A stretch of DNA of 64,000 nt from positions 1,612,001 to 1,676,000 of the forward strand of contig JAOTON010002271.1 of the NCBI GenBank assembly GCA_034440635.1, read 5' to 3'. The DNA comes from Lepas anatifera. Lineage: Eukaryota; Arthropoda; Thecostraca; Lepadidae. This document shows, piece by piece, positions 25,601-37,600 of the stretch; position 1 is the first letter of the stretch, and each line of letters opens with the position of its first letter. Under the pieces are notes generated by a model. It saw only the letters and a list, made by a program, of their open reading frames with translations, was not told the DNA's origin and searched no databases. A program made the translations under genes and the position numbers.

Positions 25601-28600
25601 AACTGGAAAAAGAAGAGCTTATATCTGAACCATCTTTTAATGGTGACCAGATTTTAGCCTACCAGTTTTATGAAAATGATTCCTGAAAAAATCCGCTAGA
25701 TTTTCAATGCACGGACAGCAGTATTATAACTACTAAAATTAACAAGTTCCTCCGACATAAGTCAGCTAGAATGGACGAAACTCACATGTCTTATTCCTAG
25801 ACACGAGAAACACACACGTGATTATTACAACGGGGCCTCGCAGGTTTTGTTTATTTTAGAAAACACAACCTGACAGTGTGTACCTGCAAGATATCGAAGA
25901 GAAACATAGGTCTCCTGAGGCGGTTAGGATTTCCGTCCAAACTACCCTAGCCCCTCTGAGGACCTCCTCTTGCCGATATTCAATTCAGTGGGTCTCCACG
26001 AGGACAAAGAGCTCGGTTTACGGCTGTCAGGGCATTGGCCGATACTCGCAACACTACTACTCTCTGCAGGGCCTCACACTCTGTCCCTTCTATGCACAAC
26101 ACTTCGGCAGCTTCATCCGAGGTGTTAGCCACGTGACTTGCAACATCCCTCCTCCCCCAGCCTCCTAACCAGCAGGAGATACGGACATTCGGCCCCGGAC
26201 GCCGCCTCACCGTGCTAAGGCTGATTGATTCAATATTTGAGTTTAGGGGCGCGCCAACCTGCGCGGTCATCTAGTGCCCATATCACTCCTCTTCAGTAAA
26301 GCCGTGCTGTGTTCTCAATTCAGAAAAAAATCAAATAAAAATGGCATAAGACGGTTTTGGGTACAGGCAATACGCCCCGTGGGAAGAGGGTGGTGGTTTC
26401 CGGCCCAGGGGAGCTGTAGCGGCTCGCCTGCCCGGCCGTTCCGGTTAGTAACGGTCTGCCGATGCGAAATCGGCCCCCGGGGCGAGAACTCGAAGGTTCC
26501 GGAGATACAGCACAGCAAAGTGGAGCCCCAGTGGATGATTTGTTCCACTTGGATAGCTGTGAGACTTTGCAGCTCCTGCGGGGGTCGCTACCGACACTGC
26601 CTGACGGCCCTGTGTGGACCCACACTCGGACCAGGGATCAGACAGACCCTCCTAAGGTCCGCCCTCTCTGATCAGACGACAGACCCTCTTAAGGTCGGCC
26701 CTCTGATCAGACGACAGACCCTCCTAAGGTCCGCCCTCTGATCAGACGACAGACCCTCCTTAAGGTCGGCCCTCTGATCAGACGACAGACCCTCCTAAGG
26801 TCGGCCCTCTGATCAGACGACAGATCCTCCTAAGGTCCGCCTTCTGATCAGACGACAGACCCTCCTAGGTCGGCCCTCTGATCAGACGACAGACCCTCCT
26901 AGGTCGGCCCTCTGATCAGACGACAGACCCTCCTAAGGTCGGCCCTCTGATCAGACGACAGACCCTCCTAAGGTCGGCCCTCTGATCAGACGACAGACCC
27001 TCCTAAGGTCGGCCCTCTGATCAGACGACAGACCCTCCTAAGGTCGGCCCTCTGATCAGACGACAGACCCTCCTAAGGTCGGCCCTCTGATCAGACGACA
27101 GACCCTCCTAAGGTCGGCCCTCACCACCCTGCTCGCAGTACAAGACAGCGTGGCACAATGTAGTGGGGTGCAACAGCAGCACCCATGCGCGTGCTACAAA
27201 CGACACATCACTATGTTTCCATTGTTGGGACACCCAGCGTTATTCCACCCTCTCACAAGGTACGAGTACGAGAGCAACCCAAATCGGCAGTCACGTCGCC
27301 TCAGCCGCGTGCGTCACATTATCGTTCCGCAGTATCGCGCGTGACCCGGATTCCGGCGCAGGTCCGCCGCATGTTAATCCGGGAGATGGCCGGTGCTCAC
27401 TCCCACCACCGCGACCTCCGGCGCCCTCTGTCCACCGCCCCCACCAAACCCAGTCTGAGAGCGGAGATCGCTCCGCACACCAGGCCTCAGCCACTACATA
27501 AGCAGCGTTACAGGACAATGGGTGATGATCAGTAATATAGACAATGTTCTGGCCATAGTCAACGGGAGCTCAAACGTCATCTGAGCTAAGTTCATCGCGA
27601 CCATGCCATGTTTGTAGAATGTATGAGGATTGAGGATGTATGATTTAGTTTGTATACATGTTTCTCCTTGACCTGGGATCTATAATAGCCAACTTTTATG
27701 TTTGGAAGAGTCCGTGGCGTTGAATACAATACAATAGTTACCCATAAGAAAGTAAAGCCTGAGACAACGGAGTGCCGGCAGCTGCCGTAGTCTACGTACC
27801 GATCTCGTCCCAGGCGGCGGCGAAGTTGGCCTTGAGCACGCGCTGCACATGGTCGGCCACGGTCAGCTCCACCTCCTCCAGCAGGTACTCGTCCTCGTAG
27901 CCCTCGTCAGTGTCGGGCAGCCCGGTGGCCGGGTCGCAGTCCTTCACCACGAACCGCAGAGTGGCCCCGCAGGTACCTGCCGCCAGCAGGCATCGTCAAC
28001 AGTGGTGCAGGGTCAACGGGGTCAGGGTCAACAGGGGTGCAGGGTCCACAGTCAGGTCTGCAGCTGGATGTACAGGTGACAGTTCATGGCGAGATGTCTG
28101 GTGGGTGTGCGGAGAACCCAAACTAATAGACAACAGTTGGATATAATTATGTGTGCATGTATGCTCTGTGAGAGACATACTTTTCATTTCGCTTTTTGAT
28201 CGTAAAGCTATGTGTTCGCGATCGCTAAATACGATTTGAAATGAAGTCTGAGCCTTCCAAGGTTATGCTCAGTAATTAAGTTCAGTGCCTATGACACAGA
28301 CTCCAGGACTGGCACATCAGGTGCAGGTAAGGAAAATAATAATTATATAGCCTCGGGATAATGCGCTTTCTATTTAACAATCATATTAAATCAGATAAAA
28401 ATCGCATCCTACTTAAGAATCGCATGCTATTTAACAATCTGAATACCCGAGTTCAGGCCACGCTTAACTCACGGCAAATATTTCGTCCTTATCTAAATTT
28501 AAAGCTGCCCACCGAGTAATTATTATCTCGATGTTGGTAAGGTAGTCTTACTTTCCTATTTTTGAACCAAGTGTTCCAAACGGTCATCCGAAATCCAAAC

Positions 28601-31600
28601 CAACAGAAGGAAATGCTCATTTCCGCCGGACCTCTCCAATTTGATATGCAGAGCCATGGTCCTTTCATCCAAATGATTTCGGATGCAAAGTAGACGTACA
28701 GATCTAAGCAAACAGATCGAATGATAATCCTTTTACCATAGATATTTCCAGATTCAATCATATCACCTCCGGGATAACTTCAGACAGCTTGACAAGCAGT
28801 GGCTTCGTACTGAAGCTTTACAATGTTTTGGTAAAGAACAGACGCATTTAGCACACTGAGTCGGGTCACTAAAGACGGCGATAACTTCTCCCGACAGAAG
28901 GTCTCAATCCTCACTTGTTGGATCTGCTCACATGGGTAGCGAGACATCCTCAGCTAATCGTAAAAGAAACTGTTGGTGGGGAATTACTTTATACAAAACG
29001 ACAACAAATGATAGGCCATATCCCATAATTGTTGGCTTCACAGACCAGCTTCGTAAGAGGGGTTTCCACGCTCTAAAGTTATTTGGTAACACTTCTTGCC
29101 TGCTAAAACGTCTAATGAATCCAAGCTGACGTCATTACAGTAAAAGAAATGTCTACAGATCCAACCTACGTTCTAGCTCTTGGATGTCACGTCGACAAAT
29201 AACCTGCGGATTTTTGGCACAGTCCACGGGACCCCGGTCGCCGGCGCATTATACCGCGAACTGTTTTTAAAGCGACAAACACTGACGCGCACTCCAAGCC
29301 GAGACGAGTCCGGTATGCTTTTCCGCGGCTTTGGCAAACATATGGGTCTCCCCAGCTTTGATCCCGCTTTGCATCTCAAATTTTAACGCCGTTATCGAAA
29401 GACTAAAAGCATGCGCTTCTGGAATTTGCATAATGTAAGAGCAAGCAAAAAACGTCCCCATGGTTCATCACACCGTCGAATGCAATTTCAAAATGTCCAT
29501 CACGCCCCACAGGGCAAATTGAGCGAGGCCACTCTGGCAGTGCTGAACCTTGGGTCGAAACCGGCTTAAGGAAAACACTTAAAACTGGTGCAATCTCACC
29601 ACACCCGTTAGTTGTATAATCCCAACGCAGAACTTAGGGCACCCAGTGCTTCCGTTTCAAGTGACCGCCGAAATAATGGGCAGAGGAAGGTGTCATGTGT
29701 TTTCAAAAAGTTATTCCGGCTCACCAGACACCCACACAGGGGGGGACACCCGTGCGGAAGGGTCGGACTCCCTGTAGTTGGTCGGAGTGCGTTAAGATAA
29801 GAGTGCGTTCAAGCGAAATCCTGAAACTTTCTAATTAGATTTAACCAACGCAGACACATTCTCCGCGTTCTTTTACGCCATCAACTAATTTCCAAACTCT
29901 ATTTCCCACCGAATTAATCTGCTCACCTCTCGCTCATCCAAGCGGAAATGTTGACTGGCATACCATTTAAACGTTCCCATTCCATTTTTTCTCGCTTAGT
30001 ACCAGTGGTGGATACAAAGGAAGGAGGGCGTTAGGGAGCTCAAGCCCCCCTCTCGAAATATCCGAGTGCCTATAGATAATATATAGGCGAAGGCTGATCC
30101 GAGGCAATGGCGGGGGAGCCTCGAGCCCCTAGCCCCTCCCCCTCTCCGAAATGAAGTGCTAAATTTTTCTTTCATTCTTTCTAGTTGCTTCAGTTGCTTT
30201 CGTTCTCACGCACCCTCAGTAAGTGTGAACCCAGCAGCCACGCTCCGCCTTTAACCGAGGCGACGGGGAGAGGTAGACACGGAAAGAGACTAAAGAGCTC
30301 CGGAAATGTGCATTTCTCCCTTGCCGCCGAATTTTGGGACACACGAAAATGAAACCGGTGATTTGTCGATATGATCTGCGAGAATTGTTTCATTTCAAAT
30401 CCAGTACAGTAGCCACATTAGCTTTAAACTTGACCCCCAGCTTCCAATGACTCTGTTTACGGATAACTCCCTTGGTTGAAAACAAGCACATTTTCAGCAA
30501 ACACGCTCCCAGTCTGGTGGTATGCGCCACAACCGAAAAAGCGGAAGGCTTCCTCAACATCAGTTGCCCGACAAGTCACACACATTCTACCGCAGCGATA
30601 AAAACACCCGTGACAGAGCCCAAACTTCCGAACACTTCCCCAAACAACTAGAATTGTGTTTACACGCAGACCAGTCCAAAGATCGGAACTAGGAGCAAGG
30701 GAAGGCAGCGTTCGAACAATCCCGGCGAAATCCATTAGTTAGGTGTCAGAAAACTCGGAACCACAACAAGCGCTTATGAGAGAACACCGCTCAATGGATG
30801 AAAACAACAGATCTGGTAGTTACTAAGAAGGGAGAGAAAGCCCTCGTAACAAAGCTGGATGGAGAGTACCTGCAGATCATCCCCCAAAGTGAGTTTTGTT
30901 TTTTGCAGGTGGGAAGGTAGTTCAGACCCGATCCGAAATCTGGGAGCAGAGCGATGTCACACGCAGATAGAGGTTGAGTTAGAGGAGACCCGTTTGAATC
31001 TCCACCGTTAACTGGCCATTCTCGCTGTATCAGCGCCGCGCTTCAGCCGGAAACTCATGGACCAGCCACAGAGTGTCCACCACAAATCAAAATACCGTAA
31101 AATGCAGCGGTTCCACGCGCCGCTGCACCGGCACAGAGCAGCTCTTCCATCCTCATAAGCAATGCAGCAATGCATGTTCCACGACTTTGTTTTATGCCAG
31201 CTGGACCGAGTGTGTTGAGTGAATGTGTTTCAGTTCCGGTGGCCAGCGGTGGTCCTCTGTCTGACAGTACAGGCAGACCCGGAGCCAGGCAGGCCGGCGG
31301 TGAGCCCCAGCCTCGTCACGGCAGCTCATTTTTCGCTGTCTTCATGCAGATTGCACGAGGTAAAACGGCCGGTCCGGCGGGGAAACACAAATGCAGAGTC
31401 CGACACACCACGTCCGAATGTAATCCACGCAGCCACCCACACACACGCGAAAGTCCAGTTATTTCGAGCCTGTGTGGAATTTTACCAGGGTATAAAGCTC
31501 GGTACGCAAATAACTTGAGCATAGCGACGGAGCCTGGATTCTGATAACGAGAGGAAGGGGAGGTCTCAGGGCAGTGGCGGATACAAGGGGGGCTAGGGGC

Positions 31601-34600
31601 TCAAACCCCCGAAATATTTGAGTCTCTACAGCTAATTCATAGGTGGAGGCTGATGAGGCAATAGCGGATGGGGCTCGAACCCCCTAGCCCTCCCTCAAAT
31701 GGAGTCCTTGATCCGCCACTGTCTCAGGGAGTCGATAGATACCACCTGGGCGGGCAGGTTGGGGGATCTTTTACATTCCTAGAGCCATAATGGTGCGATC
31801 TTTTTAAGCATGGCTGTTTCAAAGGCCCGTCCGGGAAGTAGGGGAGCAAATACCGATGCAGCAGCGCCAGTAAATTTATATAAACCGAGTCTCTTTTTTA
31901 CAATTTTCCTCAGCCGATTCCCAGACCCAGGTGCGTTGTTCACTTTTATAGGGACCGGCAACCCAAAGGCTCAGAATCCCCCGCAACTGATGCAAAACTC
32001 ACATCACGGTGCACGGGGATTGACCCCGTGCAATGGCACATGCACGGGGTCAATATGCACTCGCGTAACTTCAGAACACCCAGTCAACACAGGCGAAAAG
32101 CATTTCACGCACGATGAAGGGCCGTTTCCAAGTCTAAAAAAGTTCCACTACCTAAGGCGACCAGTACGCGTCACCGTGATTCCCACAACATAATTCAACT
32201 ATCCTTAACAGCTGTACAGTCCATTTAAATCCCAAGAAAAAGTTTGCTACCCGGACGGGAAAAAGCGAATTAGTTGGTCATTCAGCATCGCGAAGTCAGT
32301 CACAGAGCTGCCAAAACCACTTGACAAGTCTCAAAGCAGTTGCATAACACGCCTGCGGCTGGGGGGGGGCGGGGAGCTGTACACAATAACAAACTTCGCC
32401 AAACTCGCGAGCTCGCATAGCAAGGCGAGTTTCCTCGTCGACAGCGCCGACTGGTTTGGACACGCCAGAAACCAGAATACGGCATACCGGAAATTAAATC
32501 TGAGGACGTGATCAGACTGCTGGTTATCGGCGGGCTTCGCTGGGCGGCCCCAGATACCTCCCAGTCCGAAAAAAACAGCTAGCTCACAATCCAAACGCGG
32601 CTGCAGCGTTGGCCGAGAACGTGCAACTATTCCAGGGCACTCGATATTTCCGCGATAGATGATGCTTCTCAAGACATGATAAGCCGATAGTCTGGCGTTA
32701 CTGGAGGGATCACACATGCTTTTCAGTTGATCTGCGGGAGCTTAACCCTGCATCCTTCAACCTTGTAAATTCTCTCTGTGATGAACAAATCACCTGAATT
32801 ACTCCTATTTTAGTTGGTAAAAGCGCCAACGTAAAGGCGTCACGGTAGACGTCATTCTGCACCTCAAACCAGCAGTCTCTGGAGACTGGGCTCGCCACCG
32901 GGCAGAGGCCGGTGGTGCCGGTGGTGCTGGGGGGCCGGTGGTAAATACACAGACACTCCCTGAGGAGGCTCTGCTTGTCTGGTACCAGCCGCCAGCGCCC
33001 CGTCAGACACTACACTGGGCCCGCCCCACCGGCCGCCTCAGCAGCCCAGCGACGCCGCTGACGCATTCCAATCTCCCCACCGAAGCACGTCTGCGTGACC
33101 GGTCCCGGGTAAGGTCAAAACCTCTCGCAGGGCTTAGTCAGGTCTGAAACTTTCACGTCATCGAGCACGGCGATTCCATATTTGATGCCGAAGCAAGCCT
33201 TAGTACTTACCAGAAGGGTTCGGACATCCCTCCAGTCCCATAAGAGATGTCATACAATATCATAAATAGCCAGGTACCATGATGTACGCTGGAATACGTC
33301 ACAAATAAAGAGAAAGAGCGCGATTCAACGAATATTCATTGAAAACCAATTCACATTCGTGTAATGGCCCGGTTCAAACTGCTAACTTAACCAGAAATCT
33401 AAGAATGAAAAGGCTTAAAGGTGCTGAGTTATTAGATAATCGAGTTCGTTGGGTCAATATTTGTTGTGAGATTTGTGGGAGAATTCGCTGGAAGCAGTCA
33501 TTGCCCGTTCTATTTCCCCGGCGTATCCACCTCTCACTTAGAGCATGCATTTCACAAGCTGGTACGATTCGTGGCAGTGTATTCTAAAACATGTGAGCCA
33601 AAATAACCACGATCGAAAACGCACGTATCCTTACGCTGAGCAAAGACCTACGCTAGACTATGCTAGATCATTTCAAAGTGGGGAGCTGCACTGGAAAAGA
33701 GAGTAAACAGCATGAGACGCAGTACTACAAGCATGAGACGCAGTATTACAGACACTATGAGGAGCAGAACCATGAAACGTAGGCCTCATATCTCCGGATT
33801 ACAGCTCGACAAATATAATAGAACACTGGATACGTGGTGATAGAAGGAAGATAAGCCGTATAGATCACGCCGGTCCCTCCCGCTCCAGCGTTTTTACACT
33901 TGTGATCCGATTCCTGCGGTGTTCTTCTGCTGACCTCACCGTGCCAAATTACAGGAAAAAGCCTGATGCTGACGGACTCGGATACAACTGAGTCGATAGT
34001 GATCATAATATTCTGTACCAGGACGTCATCAAAAATATTTGTTCTGTTCAAGAGATGGGATAAGCAATGAATCATCCAAGCTTTTCTTGAAACAGTTTGA
34101 ACGCACCACCAACTGGTCTTTTTGAGTTTCGAGATTGCATTATTTTTATTTTCAAATCGTCAGTAAATCACTACCTCCTTTGTAACGAACTAGCTGAAAA
34201 CTCTGCAACTTTTTCTGCACAGGGTACGTCTGTCCCTAGCCAAAGTCCATCGAGTGTGTTCAAATTTAGTGGGTTACAATCTTCATTATGCCGAGTTGAT
34301 AAGATGTTTAATGGCCTGTCTTGTCGAATCCTGGATGCAAAATGGAGCAAATACAGTATGATTAATACACTGATACACACTGTATAATCCAAGTGGATTT
34401 GCTCCATCTCATATCCAGGACTCGAAGAGGCAGGCCATCTTACTAATTTATAGCCATGCTCCTTGGCTGAGCACTGCGAAATCAATCAACTTACTTATAC
34501 CGAGGTTTTTTCGTCGGTCGCAGATCATAACTAGCTAGCATTAACATATATTTACTAATCCAATGTGCATCAAATAAAAAGCTCTTCAACAAAACCATCC

Positions 34601-37600
34601 TCCACAAAACCCGATAAAACTAAGAATTATCGGGCATCTCATCTTGAAGTCGCCACTCCCACCTTCATAGGTCTAAAGTTACCCCACAACAACGAATGAC
34701 ACATTTAAGATCACAACAATATAGTTTGTTTTCAACAAACCATTCGAAAACGATGAGCAATGCCCAACATAGGTGCCGTATCTGTATACGTTCCACACTT
34801 GTATAAATAAACATTACATTATTCCAACAGCAGGATCAGCCCGCGATGGACGTGGGTGACATTAATTAGCACCACGAGTCCACCTGAAACTCGGATCTGA
34901 CCTACACCCCTGTCGGGCTGGCGGCGGGGCGGGGGTCGCGTGGGCGCACTCCCACTACCTGCATTAACTTTCGAGATTCTGAGTCATTACCACCATCTTG
35001 ATAATGGCCCGCTTGGCACGAAACGTCCACCGGTACGTCCGTCTTATACCAAAGGGCGTTCTGGGCTAGTTGCCGTTGAATTTAATCCATTACTTTGACT
35101 CTAAAAGAAAGCTGAAATGGCAATAGGCTTTTCAGATATCGTTACCTTTCAATTCAAATGGGCAGCATGGGTTTTATCTGTGAAGCTTGAAATAAAAACA
35201 GTACAAGTTGAAGAATATACCTCAATTTTCTTTGGGAGGTGGGGGGGGTGGGGGATATTTTCAGGATCTAAGAATATGCACCCGGTGGGCTCCTTCATCG
35301 GTTCGTGCCTTTAAACCATAAAAATTCTAGTCTCTGACATCAGTCATCAGAACAGAAAGCTACCGACAACGACAAGACTGAACAATTGTTCGGTTAGAAA
35401 CCGTTACACTTCGTCCGCGGCCTCCAACCACAAAACTTCTAAAGCCATGACGAGGAACCTATACGCATCCTTCGTGGAACAAATACCGTTTTGACGCACT
35501 TGTTAATGAATCTGGTCACAACTTTTTGCACTTAAAGGAAGCTTGAATAGATCATAAGCTTGTAGGCTTATTAAACAATTTCAGCAAGCGTGCAAGAAGC
35601 CTCAATACCTGGACACGGGGACTCCAGAGGGATATGCATATTCTGGCGGTACAACATCCAACGACGGTGACCATTAGGTCTTACACCACGTGGCCATCAG
35701 GTCCTACACCACTCACCGACGGTGGCCATCAGGTCCTCGGGCAGCTTCAGCAGGCTGTAGGCGGTGTTGGTGACGTTGTACTCCAGTCTGCTGCAGGGCA
35801 CGGTGGCCACCAGGTCCACGCCCTCCGGCAGCTCCAGCTGCACGCTCACCTCCTCCAGCAGCTGGTCGTTCAGCGTGTTCTTGCAGTCGAACTGGTGAGA
35901 ACCGGCAGGCGAGTTAGTCGGGAGCGCGACAGGACGGCGTCAAAACAAGGACTTTTACTCTGATGACCACAGTCGCATATGTAGTCGGAAATCAACACAT
36001 GGGTATGTACGTGAGGAGTTGAAAAAATATGTTCGGGACTTGACAATATGGCAAGTGATCAAATGGGCATGATTGCAAGCATTGGCTTTTAATAAGAACC
36101 ACTAAACAACATGAAAAACCTTACTATTAAGAACAACCACCAAACAAAATGAAGACCCTTTAACTTTTAAGAACAATCGTCAAACAAAATTCAAATTCGG
36201 ATAACACGGCCTTCTTGGTCGAATGATACAGCCTGATTTGAAAGTCAATGTAGAAAACTGTGCTTAATTCACTGGAGTGACACCTACACAAATTCAGGGC
36301 GGCGGCGGCTGGTGTAACAGCGCCAGCTTGGCCTCACCTGCAGCACCACGTGGTGCTGGAACACGTGCTTGATACACTGCACCACATACTCGGTCTCCGA
36401 CTCAGTCAGCTCCAACGGCTGCGACGACTTGAAGAGCGGACCCAGGCCCTGCAGCTCCGGCACCTTCGACAGCTGCTCAGCGAACACGTCCTGGCGCGTG
36501 GCCGTCACCTGAGGGCACACCTCGCGTCACACTAACGCCACCTCACGGCACACCTCGTCACACTAACGCCACCTCACGGCACACCTCGTCACCTAACACG
36601 CCTCCGGCACATCTCGCCACACTAGCGCCATCTCAGAGCACACCTCGCCACACTAGCGCCATCTCATAGCACACCTCGCCACAGTAACGCCACCACGCGT
36701 CCATAGATCCTGCCGGGCGGCACACCACAGGCTTAACGCAAATAACGGCACTGAGGCCGCCGGGGCAGCATAATACCGGGCCCGGAAGCCTCTTCTTTAT
36801 CTTCACCTAAGAGCGCTAAAACAACTGACGCCTTAGCCTACGGATTTTAGCGACCGAGTCACATTGTGGATTCTGAAAGCTGGAGTTTCGGACGGGGAGA
36901 CAGTGACACTCGAATCGATCCCCTCCACAGTCAGAACCAGAGCCACCGTAAAGAAACAAAACACTTCATGGAAGCCATATCTTCCCGAGTCGGAAACACT
37001 AACAAACTGCACCGGTCCCCAAATCCTGCAGGAAGGGCACAGCGACTGCACAACACTCAACCACGCGCGTTGCATCTCCCTCACCCTCCTACATCGTGTC
37101 TGTCATGGCGTACAACTACAGCCGCCCGGTGTGACTCGGATGGAAACGCTAACAGAATAAGGCAGAGACCCGCCGACGGCTGCAGTGGCGCATGGCGGTG
37201 TCATTGAGTCATGGCTTATCGCGCGGCAGCGGCCGCCGACTGCGACTAACGAGTCGCGGCCAATCGGTATGACGCGGTCGGCCCCGGCAGCCAGGCCGCC
37301 CGGCCATCACAAAGTTAACACAGCTGACGACACAGCCGCCCACAACCGCGCGGCACGCGCCACCGCCGCCATCCGGTAAGGTTAGGGTTCGACACACCGC
37401 CCGGAGCTTGTCAAACTACTGGAATGCATTATCTAATGAAATTGTAGTTATAGGGAATATGTCACTTATAGCGAATGTTGCCACTTCACGCGAACTGTTA
37501 CAGGTAGCTGAGTTCTTGGCGATGGGAGCATGTGGTCCATTATTGAGAACCCCGCGCCACATCACTCGGTAAAAACACGTTCTGACAGGAAACAAGCCTG

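Larger units (their letters stand above)
12447..27799 (-). other. Intron j-k, 15.4 kb
   Basis: The longest complete intron, bounded by GTACGT (exon j donor) and ttcggcag (exon k acceptor). It carries a MITE at 13596, a decayed LINE at 16260-17600, an AT microsatellite, a SINE, two further MITEs and the 35-bp satellite at 26640. About 12450-13590, 13830-16250, 17600-19530, 20570-21960, 23250-26630 and 27125-27790 hold no supportable gene. GC-rich islands near 21720-21860 and 23640-24480 share short reverse-complement patches such as GGCGTAAGTTAGCG and may be old repeats. Confidence 0.7.
27977..35716 (-). other. Intron i-j, 7.7 kb
   Basis: Between exon i donor GTGAGT and exon j acceptor ctggcggcag. 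Just past exon j (27990-28055) is a short degenerate repeat around GGTCAACAGGGGTGCAGGG. Two hAT-like MITEs (30003 and 31572), a hairpin at 32020, a foldback repeat at 34290 and the exon-edge copies at 35661 are listed separately. The rest, about 28060-30000, 30160-31560, 31730-34280 and 34470-35650, has nothing I can assign. Confidence 0.7.
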
